7,252 bases of DNA from Hellea sp. (GTDB lineage: Bacteria > Pseudomonadota > Alphaproteobacteria > Caulobacterales > Maricaulaceae): the NCBI GenBank assembly GCA_020628635.1, contig JAHDEU010000103.1, positions 1 to 7,252 of the forward strand, given 5' to 3'. Of the stretch, positions 1-5,598 are shown piece by piece. Numbering within the stretch: the stretch's first letter is position 1; each line of letters starts with the position of its first letter. Below the pieces are notes generated by a model, which was given only the letters and a program-made list of their open reading frames with translations, was not told where the DNA came from and ran no database searches. Made by a program: the position numbers and the translations under genes.

Positions 1-17
1 AGGGCAGCCGGGCTTTT
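1..17. terminator. Right half of a possible bidirectional terminator, cut by the window edge
   Basis: The plus strand begins with a GC-rich segment (positions 2-13) running into four T residues and an AT-rich stretch (14-22). This is how the right arm and U-tract of an intrinsic terminator look. Read on the minus strand it is an A-tract followed by a GC-rich arm, placed about 25 bases after the hfsD stop, so it could serve hfsD as well as a plus-strand gene ending to the left. The matching arm would lie outside the window, so pairing cannot be verified. This is an inference from one arm only. Confidence 0.3.
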
Positions 18-41
18 ATATAGTCGATGCGAAAGCCAGCC

Positions 42-965
42 CTACGGGCTGATCACCGTCGTGCCATTGCCGCCATTGCTGCCGAACTGGTAGCTCAGGT
101 TGAAATCGACAGGCAGGGCGTTGCGGAAGTTCTGCATGAACTGGCCGACTTCGCCGATATTGCTGGTGGGCACGAACACGATGTCGCCGCGGCGCAGCTG
201 GATCGTGTCATTGTATTCGTGGATGTTGAGCAATCCGCCGCGAATGTTGACGGTCCGCAGCATCATGCCGCCATTGGGCGCGCGCCGCAGCACGGCGACC
301 TGGCGCCCACGCGCCGTCGGGCGCATGCCACCCGCCATCAATATGGTTTCCAGCGCGCCGACGCGGCCCGGAAGCGTATAGGTGCCTGGCTGGTTGACCT
401 GCCCGCCGACATAGACCTGCTCCGGCGCATAGGCACGGGGCGTGACGGAAATGCGCGGATCGCGCAGCTGTTTGCCCAACTCGCCCATCAGCGCGGCCTG
501 CAGATCGGTGAAGGTGCGGCCGGCTGCCATGATCGGCGCGCTCATCGGCATGACGACGCGGCCATCGGGGCCCACGGTCAGCGTGCGCGACAGCTCCGGC
601 GCGGATAAAACGACGATGTCGAGCTGGTCGCCCGGGACCAGCGTGTAGCTCGGCTCCCAATCCACCCATTGCTGGAACAGGCCCGGCGGAATGTGCGGGA
701 CCTGGAAGGCAGGGTGGCGCTGGTCGCGCAGGCGCGCGAACAGGCCGTCATATTTCTTGGGGCCTCGGGCCTGCGGCTCGTAACGGTAGGCGGGTTGACC
801 CATGTGAGGCGCGCTCATCGGAGCGCCTTTTGTCATGTGCGGGTGGGGGACGGCGTGCCCGGCATAGCGGCTCTGCGCCTGCGCGGAACCTGCCATCAGC
901 GCACAGGCCGCCGCGCCGCAGAATGCGGCCCTGAAGGCCCGTCCGGCTCGTCTGTCTTGCGTCAT
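42..965 (-). CDS. hfsD: Outer-membrane polysaccharide export protein (OPX/Wza family), HfsD-like
   Basis: Periplasmic/outer-membrane exporter that carries the finished polysaccharide to the cell surface. From the start chosen here the protein is 307 aa. Residues 1-30 form a signal peptide: Arg-rich n-region, Ala-rich core, AQA cleavage site. No convincing lipobox is present, although Wza-type proteins are often lipoproteins. A His/Met/Pro-rich linker follows (about 31-95). The polysaccharide export domain spans about 105-180, opening with YTLVPGDQLDI and including GPDGRVVMP. An SLBB domain begins around VYVGGQVNQPGTY (about 184) and carries ALETILMAGG. Only about 41 residues follow the last domain strand (DIVFVP). 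An ATG nine codons upstream (992) is also in frame. Neither start has a clear Shine-Dalgarno; 965 is preferred because it gives a normal-length signal peptide. The gene diverges from hfsA. The OPX family is certain; the HfsD name rests on the neighbouring hfs genes. Confidence 0.85.
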   Translation of the reverse strand: MTQDRRAGRAFRAAFCGAAACALMAGSAQAQSRYAGHAVPHPHMTKGAPMSAPHMGQPAYRYEPQARGPKKYDGLFARLRDQRHPAFQVPHIPPGLFQQWVDWEPSYTLVPGDQLDIVVLSAPELSRTLTVGPDGRVVMPMSAPIMAAGRTFTDLQAALMGELGKQLRDPRISVTPRAYAPEQVYVGGQVNQPGTYTLPGRVGALETILMAGGMRPTARGRQVAVLRRAPNGGMMLRTVNIRGGLLNIHEYNDTIQLRRGDIVFVPTSNIGEVGQFMQNFRNALPVDFNLSYQFGSNGGNGTTVISP

Positions 966-1002
966 GGCATTCGCTTTCACGCGGTTCGTCATGTGAGCGT
1001 AG

Positions 1003-1030
1003 TTAACAAGAATGGATAAGGAATTATTAA
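1003..1030 (+). promoter_or_regulatory. Candidate sigma70-type promoter for hfsA
   Basis: TTAACA (1003-1008, one mismatch to the -35 consensus) is followed after 16 bases by TATTAA (1025-1030, four of six matches to the -10 consensus). This is the most AT-rich stretch in the divergent spacer between hfsD and hfsA and points towards hfsA, giving a predicted leader of roughly 55 bases. Alphaproteobacterial promoters are often poor consensus matches, so this is a candidate only. I saw no equally good pair facing hfsD. Confidence 0.35.
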
Positions 1031-1043
1031 ACGGTCGCCGCCA

Positions 1044-1051
1044 TTAACCAT
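1044..1051 (+). promoter_or_regulatory. CtrA-like half-site TTAACCAT
   Basis: The octamer TTAACCAT matches the half-site form of the binding motif of CtrA, the cell-cycle response regulator of Caulobacterales. Further TTAA cores lie at 1003 and 1027, but none has the seven-base spacing of the full TTAA-N7-TTAA box. The site lies between the divergent genes and just downstream of the predicted hfsA transcription start, so it could act on either gene. A single octamer can occur by chance. Confidence 0.3.
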
Positions 1052-1080
1052 GGTGCACCCCATGCCTGGAGTGCGCGAGC

Positions 1081-1084
1081 AAGG
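1081..1084 (+). promoter_or_regulatory. Shine-Dalgarno of hfsA, deciding the start at 1092
   Basis: AAGG sits seven bases before the ATG at 1092. The in-frame ATG at 1050 has no purine-rich element before it, so the downstream start is preferred. Confidence 0.5.
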
Positions 1085-1091
1085 CTGTCTC

Positions 1092-3026
1092 ATGGCATTA
1101 TTCACCCGCAAAGCGAAACCGACACCCGTCGCCGATACGAGCGCTGCCGTGGTCGGCGGCGGATACTCGGAACCGACCTATGTCCATGAAAGCCCTTCGC
1201 TGCGCGCGGGCGATCTGACGGTGGGCGAATATGCCAACGGCATTCCCAACATCAAGATCGGCTCGCTGGTGCGCGGCATGCTCAAGCAGTTGCCGGTCAT
1301 CGCGGTCCTCACCGCGCTCGGTGCCATTCCGATCTGGTACTTCACCGCGGACCTGAAGCGCCAATATTCGGGCGAAGGCTCGATTCTCGTCCAACTCGGT
1401 CCGGAATACGTCTATCAGCCGGTCACGGGCGAGAACAGCAACGCCTCGCTGCTGCAGACACCCGACACGATCACGCTCAACGAAGTCGCGATCATGAAGA
1501 ACCCGGAAGTGATGAACGCCGTGCTGCGTCCCATGCTGGACGATGCGGCGACGCTGGAGCGTTTCTCCGAATCGGCCGCCAAGAAATTCCGCAACACCCG
1601 CCCCGGCTCGCTCGACAACCAGCTCGCCTTCATGGAGTTGCGCAAGCAGATGGACAAACAGTTCTTCGTGGCGGCCCGCCCCAAGAGCTCGGTCGTCGAT
1701 CTCGCCTACAAGCATGAGGACCCGCAACTGGCCGTGTCGCTGCTCAACGCGCTGATGGCGGAGTATATGGAGTACCGCAAAGAGGTCTTCGTCTACGGCG
1801 CGGGCGACCTGATCGGGGAGCGCCGCAAGGATACGGAAACGCAGCTTCGCCAGCTCGATCAGCAGATCGCGTCCTTCCTGTCGCGCAACCAGATCTCCGA
1901 CTTCACGTCTGAACAGAAAGGCGCGTCCAAGCGCACGGAAGACCTCAAGGCCGCGCTCAACACCGAGCGCGCCAAGATCGTGGAGACCGAGCGCGCGCTC
2001 GCCGTGGTCGAGGACCAGCTGCGCGGCATGCCGGCCCAGATCGATCTCTATGTCGATGACCGCGCGTCCAACCGCATCGCCCAGGCCGAGCTGGAGCTGC
2101 AGCAACTGCTCGCCAAATATCTGCCGACATCCGATCCCGTGCGCCAGAAACGCACCGAGATCGCGGAGCTGCGCCAGCTGCAGAACGCCAATGGCGGGCG
2201 CGCGCAGGGCGGACGCCGCGTGGGGCCGAACCCGACGCACCAGGCGCTTCTGACCCGCCGCAACACGCTGCAGGCGACCGCCAATGCCGCGCGCGAGAAG
2301 GAGTTCACGCTCCAGCAGCAGCTCAACTCGGTCAACGGCAAACTCGCCCGCATGACCGGCCTGTCGCCCAAATATAACGACCTGCTGCGCGAGCGCGAAA
2401 CGCTCACGGACCGGCTGAAGACCTATCTGTCCAAGGAACAGGAAGCGCTGATCAACCAGAGCCAGACGGAAGCGAAGTCGGAAAACGTCCGCGTGCTGTC
2501 CGAAGCGACCTATCCGATCAAGGGCCGCAACATGCGCAAGCTGGTGTTCGCGATTGCCCTGGCGGGCTGGGCGGCGACGCTGTTCCTGTTCGGGCTGTTC
2601 CGCGTCTTTTCCGACCCGCGCCACTACGCAACGCCTCCGGGTACGCGCCGCGGCCTGGGCGGCGCGGCCGTGCTCCCGACCGCGATGCCGGCGACGGAAC
2701 CGGTCTTCGATCCGATCCCCGAGCCCGTGCAGCCCTATGCGCCCGCCACGCCCATGCCGGACGAATACGCCCCGGCCGCGCAGGCGTGGGACGGGCAGCC
2801 CTGGGACAATGCGGCTCCGGCGGCGCAGGGTTGGGACGGTCAAACCTATGCGGCGGAAGCGCACGACCCTTACGCCGTGCCGGTCTATGCAGACGGCCAA
2901 CCCGCCTACACGCCGGACGCGACTTATATGCAGCCGAGCTATGAGCAGCCTGCCTATGCGGAGCCGAACAATCCCTACGCGGCTGGCGCCAGTGCCGCGC
3001 CGCTGGACAACCCGTACCAGGTCTAA
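1092..3026 (+). CDS. hfsA: Polysaccharide co-polymerase / chain-length determinant (Wzz/GumC type), HfsA-like, with Tyr-rich C-terminal tail
   Basis: Inner-membrane protein predicted to control polymerisation and chain length and to bridge to the outer-membrane exporter. From the start used here it is 644 aa. A cytoplasmic N-terminal segment (about 1-62) is followed by transmembrane helix 1 (about 64-84, LPVIAVLTALGAIPIWYF). A Wzz-type periplasmic segment follows (about 90-160), then long coiled-coil arms rich in Gln, Arg, Glu and Leu (about 243-331, 346-364 and 386-456). SEATYPIKGRN precedes transmembrane helix 2 (about 484-506). There is no Walker-type tyrosine kinase domain; instead a 138-residue Pro/Ala/Tyr-rich tail (507-644) carries 12 tyrosines and two PAAQxWDGQ repeats. 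In Caulobacter the kinase-like partner HfsB is a separate gene beside hfsA; here the next gene is convergent and unrelated, so any HfsB must be encoded elsewhere. An in-frame ATG at 1050 would add 14 residues. The family is secure; the HfsA name rests on context. Confidence 0.86.
   Translation: MALFTRKAKPTPVADTSAAVVGGGYSEPTYVHESPSLRAGDLTVGEYANGIPNIKIGSLVRGMLKQLPVIAVLTALGAIPIWYFTADLKRQYSGEGSILVQLGPEYVYQPVTGENSNASLLQTPDTITLNEVAIMKNPEVMNAVLRPMLDDAATLERFSESAAKKFRNTRPGSLDNQLAFMELRKQMDKQFFVAARPKSSVVDLAYKHEDPQLAVSLLNALMAEYMEYRKEVFVYGAGDLIGERRKDTETQLRQLDQQIASFLSRNQISDFTSEQKGASKRTEDLKAALNTERAKIVETERALAVVEDQLRGMPAQIDLYVDDRASNRIAQAELELQQLLAKYLPTSDPVRQKRTEIAELRQLQNANGGRAQGGRRVGPNPTHQALLTRRNTLQATANAAREKEFTLQQQLNSVNGKLARMTGLSPKYNDLLRERETLTDRLKTYLSKEQEALINQSQTEAKSENVRVLSEATYPIKGRNMRKLVFAIALAGWAATLFLFGLFRVFSDPRHYATPPGTRRGLGGAAVLPTAMPATEPVFDPIPEPVQPYAPATPMPDEYAPAAQAWDGQPWDNAAPAAQGWDGQTYAAEAHDPYAVPVYADGQPAYTPDATYMQPSYEQPAYAEPNNPYAAGASAAPLDNPYQV
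2772..2843 (+). repeat. Two imperfect copies of a 27-bp coding repeat (PAAQxWDGQ) in the hfsA tail
   Basis: Codons 2772-2798 encode PAAQAWDGQ and codons 2817-2843 encode PAAQGWDGQ, with a partial copy (PWDN) between them. The DNA copies differ mostly at third positions, so the peptide is more conserved than the DNA. They lie in the low-complexity cytoplasmic tail of HfsA. Confidence 0.7.
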
Positions 3027-3029
3027 GCG

Positions 3030-3950
3030 TTACTTCGCCGCGCTGCCGTAAAGGCGCGGCGACAGGCCGTCCCACCAGAGCACCTTGCCGACGCCTTGCG
3101 CGCAGCGGCCCAGCGCGGATAGATGTGCGGGGCGCCCCAGCAGTTTCAGCGCGCCGTAGCTGAGCCCGTGTAGCGCGGCCTGCACGCTGCCCACCGCCAT
3201 CCAGAACGCGACCTTGGGCGCTCCGACCAGACCGCGGTCTGCCGCCTCCTGGCTCGGTGTCTGCCCGAAGGCGAAATGACGGCGCCAGAGATAGTCCGGC
3301 GTCGCGCGGTGCGGTGGGACATGCTCCCAGGCGAAGGCCTCCTGGCACCACGCCACGCGGTCCTTCTGCGCTCTCACTTGCGCAAAGAAGTGGTCGTCCT
3401 CACCCCCGACCTCGTTGAAGGCTGGGTCGAAGACGGGCGAGGGCAGGGCGATGCCGTGGAGATCGACCAGGCAGCCGCCCGTGCCGAGCGTCTCGCTGAC
3501 CAGCGCCGTCGGCCTGTCGAGATCGCGGGAAAACAGCGGTCCGAGCCATTGCATGAGATGGGTGGAGCCTTCCGGCAGGTTTGCGACGGCGCGGCCGAAG
3601 GTGAGTGCTGCGTCCAGCTTTCGCGCCGTTTCCATCATCGGGTCGAGAAAGGGCGGCACGACTTCCATGTCGTCATCGAGGAACAGCACGAAGCGCGAGC
3701 GCACCCGCGCCATGGCGGCGTTGCGCGCGTTGGATACGCCGGGCGAGGGCTCCACGCTGTAGTCTATGTCGAGGCGCAGGGCGTCGCTGGCCGCCCGCGC
3801 CGCCTCGCCCGCGCTGCCCGCCGCGTCATTGTCCACGACCACCACGCGTACATCGCTACGCCCGCCGACATCCGCGTCGATGCTTGAAAGCAGGCGCGAA
3901 AGGTCCGCCGGGCGGCGGAAGGTCGGGATGACGATGGTGACGTCGCTCAT
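3030..3950 (-). CDS. hfsL: GT2-family glycosyltransferase, HfsL-like
   Basis: Cytoplasmic or membrane-associated GT-A fold enzyme predicted to add a sugar from a nucleotide-sugar donor to the lipid-linked repeat unit. The protein is 306 aa. The N-terminal strand VTIVIPTFRRP (4-14) opens the Rossmann-like domain. VVVVDND (36-42) holds the nucleotide-binding aspartate, FLDDDMEV (90-97) the DxD metal site, and GGEDDHFF (182-189) the probable catalytic ED motif. HFAFGQ (225-230) follows, and a hydrophobic C-terminal segment (about 246-272) probably docks on the membrane. The ATG at 3950 overlaps the hfsH stop as ATGA and has GGAG eight bases upstream; the open frame extends 23 codons further, inside hfsH, without support. 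The GT2 assignment is firm. Donor and acceptor are unknown. The HfsL name is inferred from its place at the end of an hfsEFGH operon; an HfsJ-type or ExoM-like enzyme is the alternative. Confidence 0.85.
   Translation of the reverse strand: MSDVTIVIPTFRRPADLSRLLSSIDADVGGRSDVRVVVVDNDAAGSAGEAARAASDALRLDIDYSVEPSPGVSNARNAAMARVRSRFVLFLDDDMEVVPPFLDPMMETARKLDAALTFGRAVANLPEGSTHLMQWLGPLFSRDLDRPTALVSETLGTGGCLVDLHGIALPSPVFDPAFNEVGGEDDHFFAQVRAQKDRVAWCQEAFAWEHVPPHRATPDYLWRRHFAFGQTPSQEAADRGLVGAPKVAFWMAVGSVQAALHGLSYGALKLLGRPAHLSALGRCAQGVGKVLWWDGLSPRLYGSAAK
3035..3062. terminator. GC-rich hairpin at the convergent gene ends
   Basis: TCGCCGCGC (3035-3043) and GCGCGGCGA (3054-3062) form a perfect 9-bp stem around a 10-base loop, inside the last codons of the GT2 gene and just past the hfsA stop. 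No U-tract follows on either strand, so it is not a canonical intrinsic terminator. It may still protect 3' ends or pause polymerase. Nothing else between the two genes could end transcription. Confidence 0.3.
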
Positions 3951-4708
3951 GCCGCGCTCTCCCTCGCTCGGTCCAGCGCAGGGCCGATGGGCAGGACTTC
4001 GACGCCGTGCTGCAGACACGCCGCGATCACGCGCGACAGGCTTTCCGGCGTGCAGCCGAAGGCGGACGGCACGCGCCGCACGTCATGGGTAAACAGGGTC
4101 AGCCAGCGGCGCTCTTTGGCGGCCGTCTCGATCTGCGCGAGGACCGCATCCACCGTGTCCTCATAGAGCCGAGCGGAGGCGGCCAGGTTCAGATCGACCG
4201 CCGCGCCCTTGGGATCGTGAATGCCCCGCAGCAGTTCGAACTCGCCCGCCAGAGCGCGTTTCGTGTCCGGTGTCGCCTCGCCGTAAGGGTAGGCGAAGCT
4301 GCGCGCGCGGGGCAGGCCGAGCCTGGCAAAGGCGTCGCGGTTGCGCGCAATGTCGCCGCGCATGGCGTCTGGTCCGACGGCGGCCGCATCGAGATGGGAG
4401 AAGCTGTGGTCCGCGACCTCGTGGCCGCGCAGATGGGCCTCGACCAGCTGCTCTTCCGACATGTGGACGCCCAGATGGTTGCGCGTGTCGCACAGCCCGA
4501 CGCAGGCATAGATGGTCGCGCGCCAGGTCTCGCGCTCCAGCAGGGGCAGGGCGTTGATCAGGACCGAGCGCGGGCAGTCATCGAACGTGAAGCTGACCAG
4601 GCCGCGCTGCAATCGGGGCGTTAGCGGACGCCGCGCGAGATAGCGCGCAGACCGCCGCGCAATGCGCGCGCGCACGCTGCGGCTGGGTGTGTGCACGGTG
4701 GCGCTCAT
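3947..4708 (-). CDS. hfsH: NodB-family polysaccharide deacetylase, HfsH-like
   Basis: Metal-dependent carbohydrate esterase (CE4) predicted to remove acetyl groups from N-acetylated sugars. In Caulobacter, HfsH deacetylation is needed for holdfast cohesion and adhesion. The protein is 253 aa. The NodB motifs are intact: FTFDDCP (40-46, catalytic base D43 and metal ligand D44), HSFSH (101-105, metal histidines H101 and H105), R136 with FAYPYG (138-143), and LTLFTHDV (203-210, H208). There is no signal peptide or transmembrane helix, so it should act in the cytoplasm before flipping. Residues 10-35 hold ten arginines and no acidic residue, which may bind membrane. Both ends overlap neighbours as ATGA (hfsG stop at the start, second GT2 start at the end). 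AGAGG lies ten bases before the ATG. The frame stays open far upstream into hfsG, but that part encodes low-complexity out-of-frame sequence. Confidence 0.9.
   Translation of the reverse strand: MSATVHTPSRSVRARIARRSARYLARRPLTPRLQRGLVSFTFDDCPRSVLINALPLLERETWRATIYACVGLCDTRNHLGVHMSEEQLVEAHLRGHEVADHSFSHLDAAAVGPDAMRGDIARNRDAFARLGLPRARSFAYPYGEATPDTKRALAGEFELLRGIHDPKGAAVDLNLAASARLYEDTVDAVLAQIETAAKERRWLTLFTHDVRRVPSAFGCTPESLSRVIAACLQHGVEVLPIGPALDRARESAA
3959..3962 (-). promoter_or_regulatory. Shine-Dalgarno of the HfsL-like gene
   Basis: GGAG within a GAGGGAGAG purine run lies eight bases before the ATG at 3950 and inside the end of hfsH. It selects this start over the longer open frame. Confidence 0.5.
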
Positions 4709-5598
4709 CCGCGCATCGCCTCTGCATAGTGGGACGCGCGCCAGAGCTTGAGCGCCAGCACGCGGAGCCGCGTCGGGACGGCTTTCGCCCGCACCAGCCC
4801 GCGCAGGACCGGGCGCGATGCCTTGTGCCCCGGCACGCGCGAGAGCTTTGTCACGATGCGGTAGAGCGGCAGACGCTCGGCCAGCGCCGGGTGCAGCTGC
4901 GTGAAGCGGCGGTAGTTCGGCCCGCTCGTCGCGAAACGGCTCAGCAGCGTGTCCGTGCTCTCCAGCCCCAGATGCACCGCCGGATTGTCGACGTGGCGCA
5001 GGCGGTAGCGCGCGTGGATGCGCGCCGCCCACTCGCTGTCCTCCCAGCCCCAGCCGGAGAAGCCGGAGTCGAACCCTTCCTCGTTCAGCACGGTGCGCCG
5101 GACGCAGAGATTGGACGAGGCGACATATTGCGGGCCTGCCGCCTGCCGCGCTTCGGCCGACAGGCAGTCGGAGGCGTCTGACAGCGCGCGGTGCAGTTCG
5201 GTCGTCTCGTCCCGCGCGGCCTCCACGGTGAAACCGCCGAACATCACGTCGCAATCACCCGCCTCGATCTGCTCCAGATAGCGGGTGATGAAGTCGCTGT
5301 GATCGACGCGCATGTCGGCGTCGAGAAACAGCACCCAGTCGGCCTGCGCGCGCGCCTGCAAGGCATTGCGCGTGGCGGAGCGGCCCCGGTTTGCCGGGGC
5401 GTGCAGATGCTGCACGGGCAGGGAGAGGGTCGCGATGGTGGTGTCGACCGCCCGCGTCAGCGCTTCGTCGCCCGAGCCGTCGTCCATGATCAGGACCTCG
5501 ACCTCATCCACACGCGCCTGACCGTCCAGCGAGCGCAGCAGCACACTCGGGTCGTCGCGGTAGAACGGCACGAGAATGCTGAGGCGAGGCGCGCTCAT
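4705..5598 (-). CDS. hfsG: GT2-family glycosyltransferase, HfsG-like
   Basis: GT-A fold glycosyltransferase predicted to extend the lipid-linked holdfast repeat unit in the cytoplasm, probably using a UDP-sugar such as UDP-GlcNAc; the donor is inferred, not visible. The protein is 297 aa. LSILVPFYRDD (6-16) starts the fold, VLIMDDGSGDE (35-45) holds the nucleotide-binding aspartates, and LFLDADMRVD (90-99) holds the DxD (D93, D95). SSNLCVRR (161-168) precedes GWGWEDSEW (182-190), whose ED pair is the probable acceptor/catalytic site, resembling the C-terminal motif of chondroitin-synthase-like transferases. The C-terminal third (about 215-297) is basic and helical. The start at 5598 overlaps the hfsF stop as ATGA and has GGAGG seven bases upstream. 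A frame extension of 23 codons upstream lies wholly inside hfsF and is rejected. The stop overlaps hfsH as ATGA. Confidence 0.9.
   Translation of the reverse strand: MSAPRLSILVPFYRDDPSVLLRSLDGQARVDEVEVLIMDDGSGDEALTRAVDTTIATLSLPVQHLHAPANRGRSATRNALQARAQADWVLFLDADMRVDHSDFITRYLEQIEAGDCDVMFGGFTVEAARDETTELHRALSDASDCLSAEARQAAGPQYVASSNLCVRRTVLNEEGFDSGFSGWGWEDSEWAARIHARYRLRHVDNPAVHLGLESTDTLLSRFATSGPNYRRFTQLHPALAERLPLYRIVTKLSRVPGHKASRPVLRGLVRAKAVPTRLRVLALKLWRASHYAEAMRG

Noticed and set aside
37..51. Small inverted repeat CAGCCC-TAC-GGGCTG over the hfsD stop codon as a terminator
   Set aside because: The stem is only 6 bp with a 3-base loop and no U-tract follows on the minus strand. The GC-rich arm at the window edge is the better candidate.
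1098..2900. Long open frame (600 codons) antisense to hfsA
   Set aside because: Its translation is Arg/Leu/Gly-rich low complexity without motifs, as expected from the complementary strand of a high-GC gene. The plus-strand protein has clear Wzz features.
2518..3351. 277-codon minus-strand frame across the hfsA/GT2 convergence
   Set aside because: It spans the ends of two well-supported genes and encodes Arg/Pro/Ala-rich sequence with no recognisable domain.
3951..4019. 23-codon upstream extension of the HfsL-like gene
   Set aside because: It lies inside hfsH. The ATG at 3950 has a good Shine-Dalgarno and starts at the usual GT2 N-terminal strand.
4709..5254. In-frame upstream extension of hfsH to 435 codons
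   Set aside because: The extra part is Arg/Ala-rich and overlaps most of hfsG out of frame. The ATG at 4708 forms an ATGA junction and leads straight into the deacetylase.
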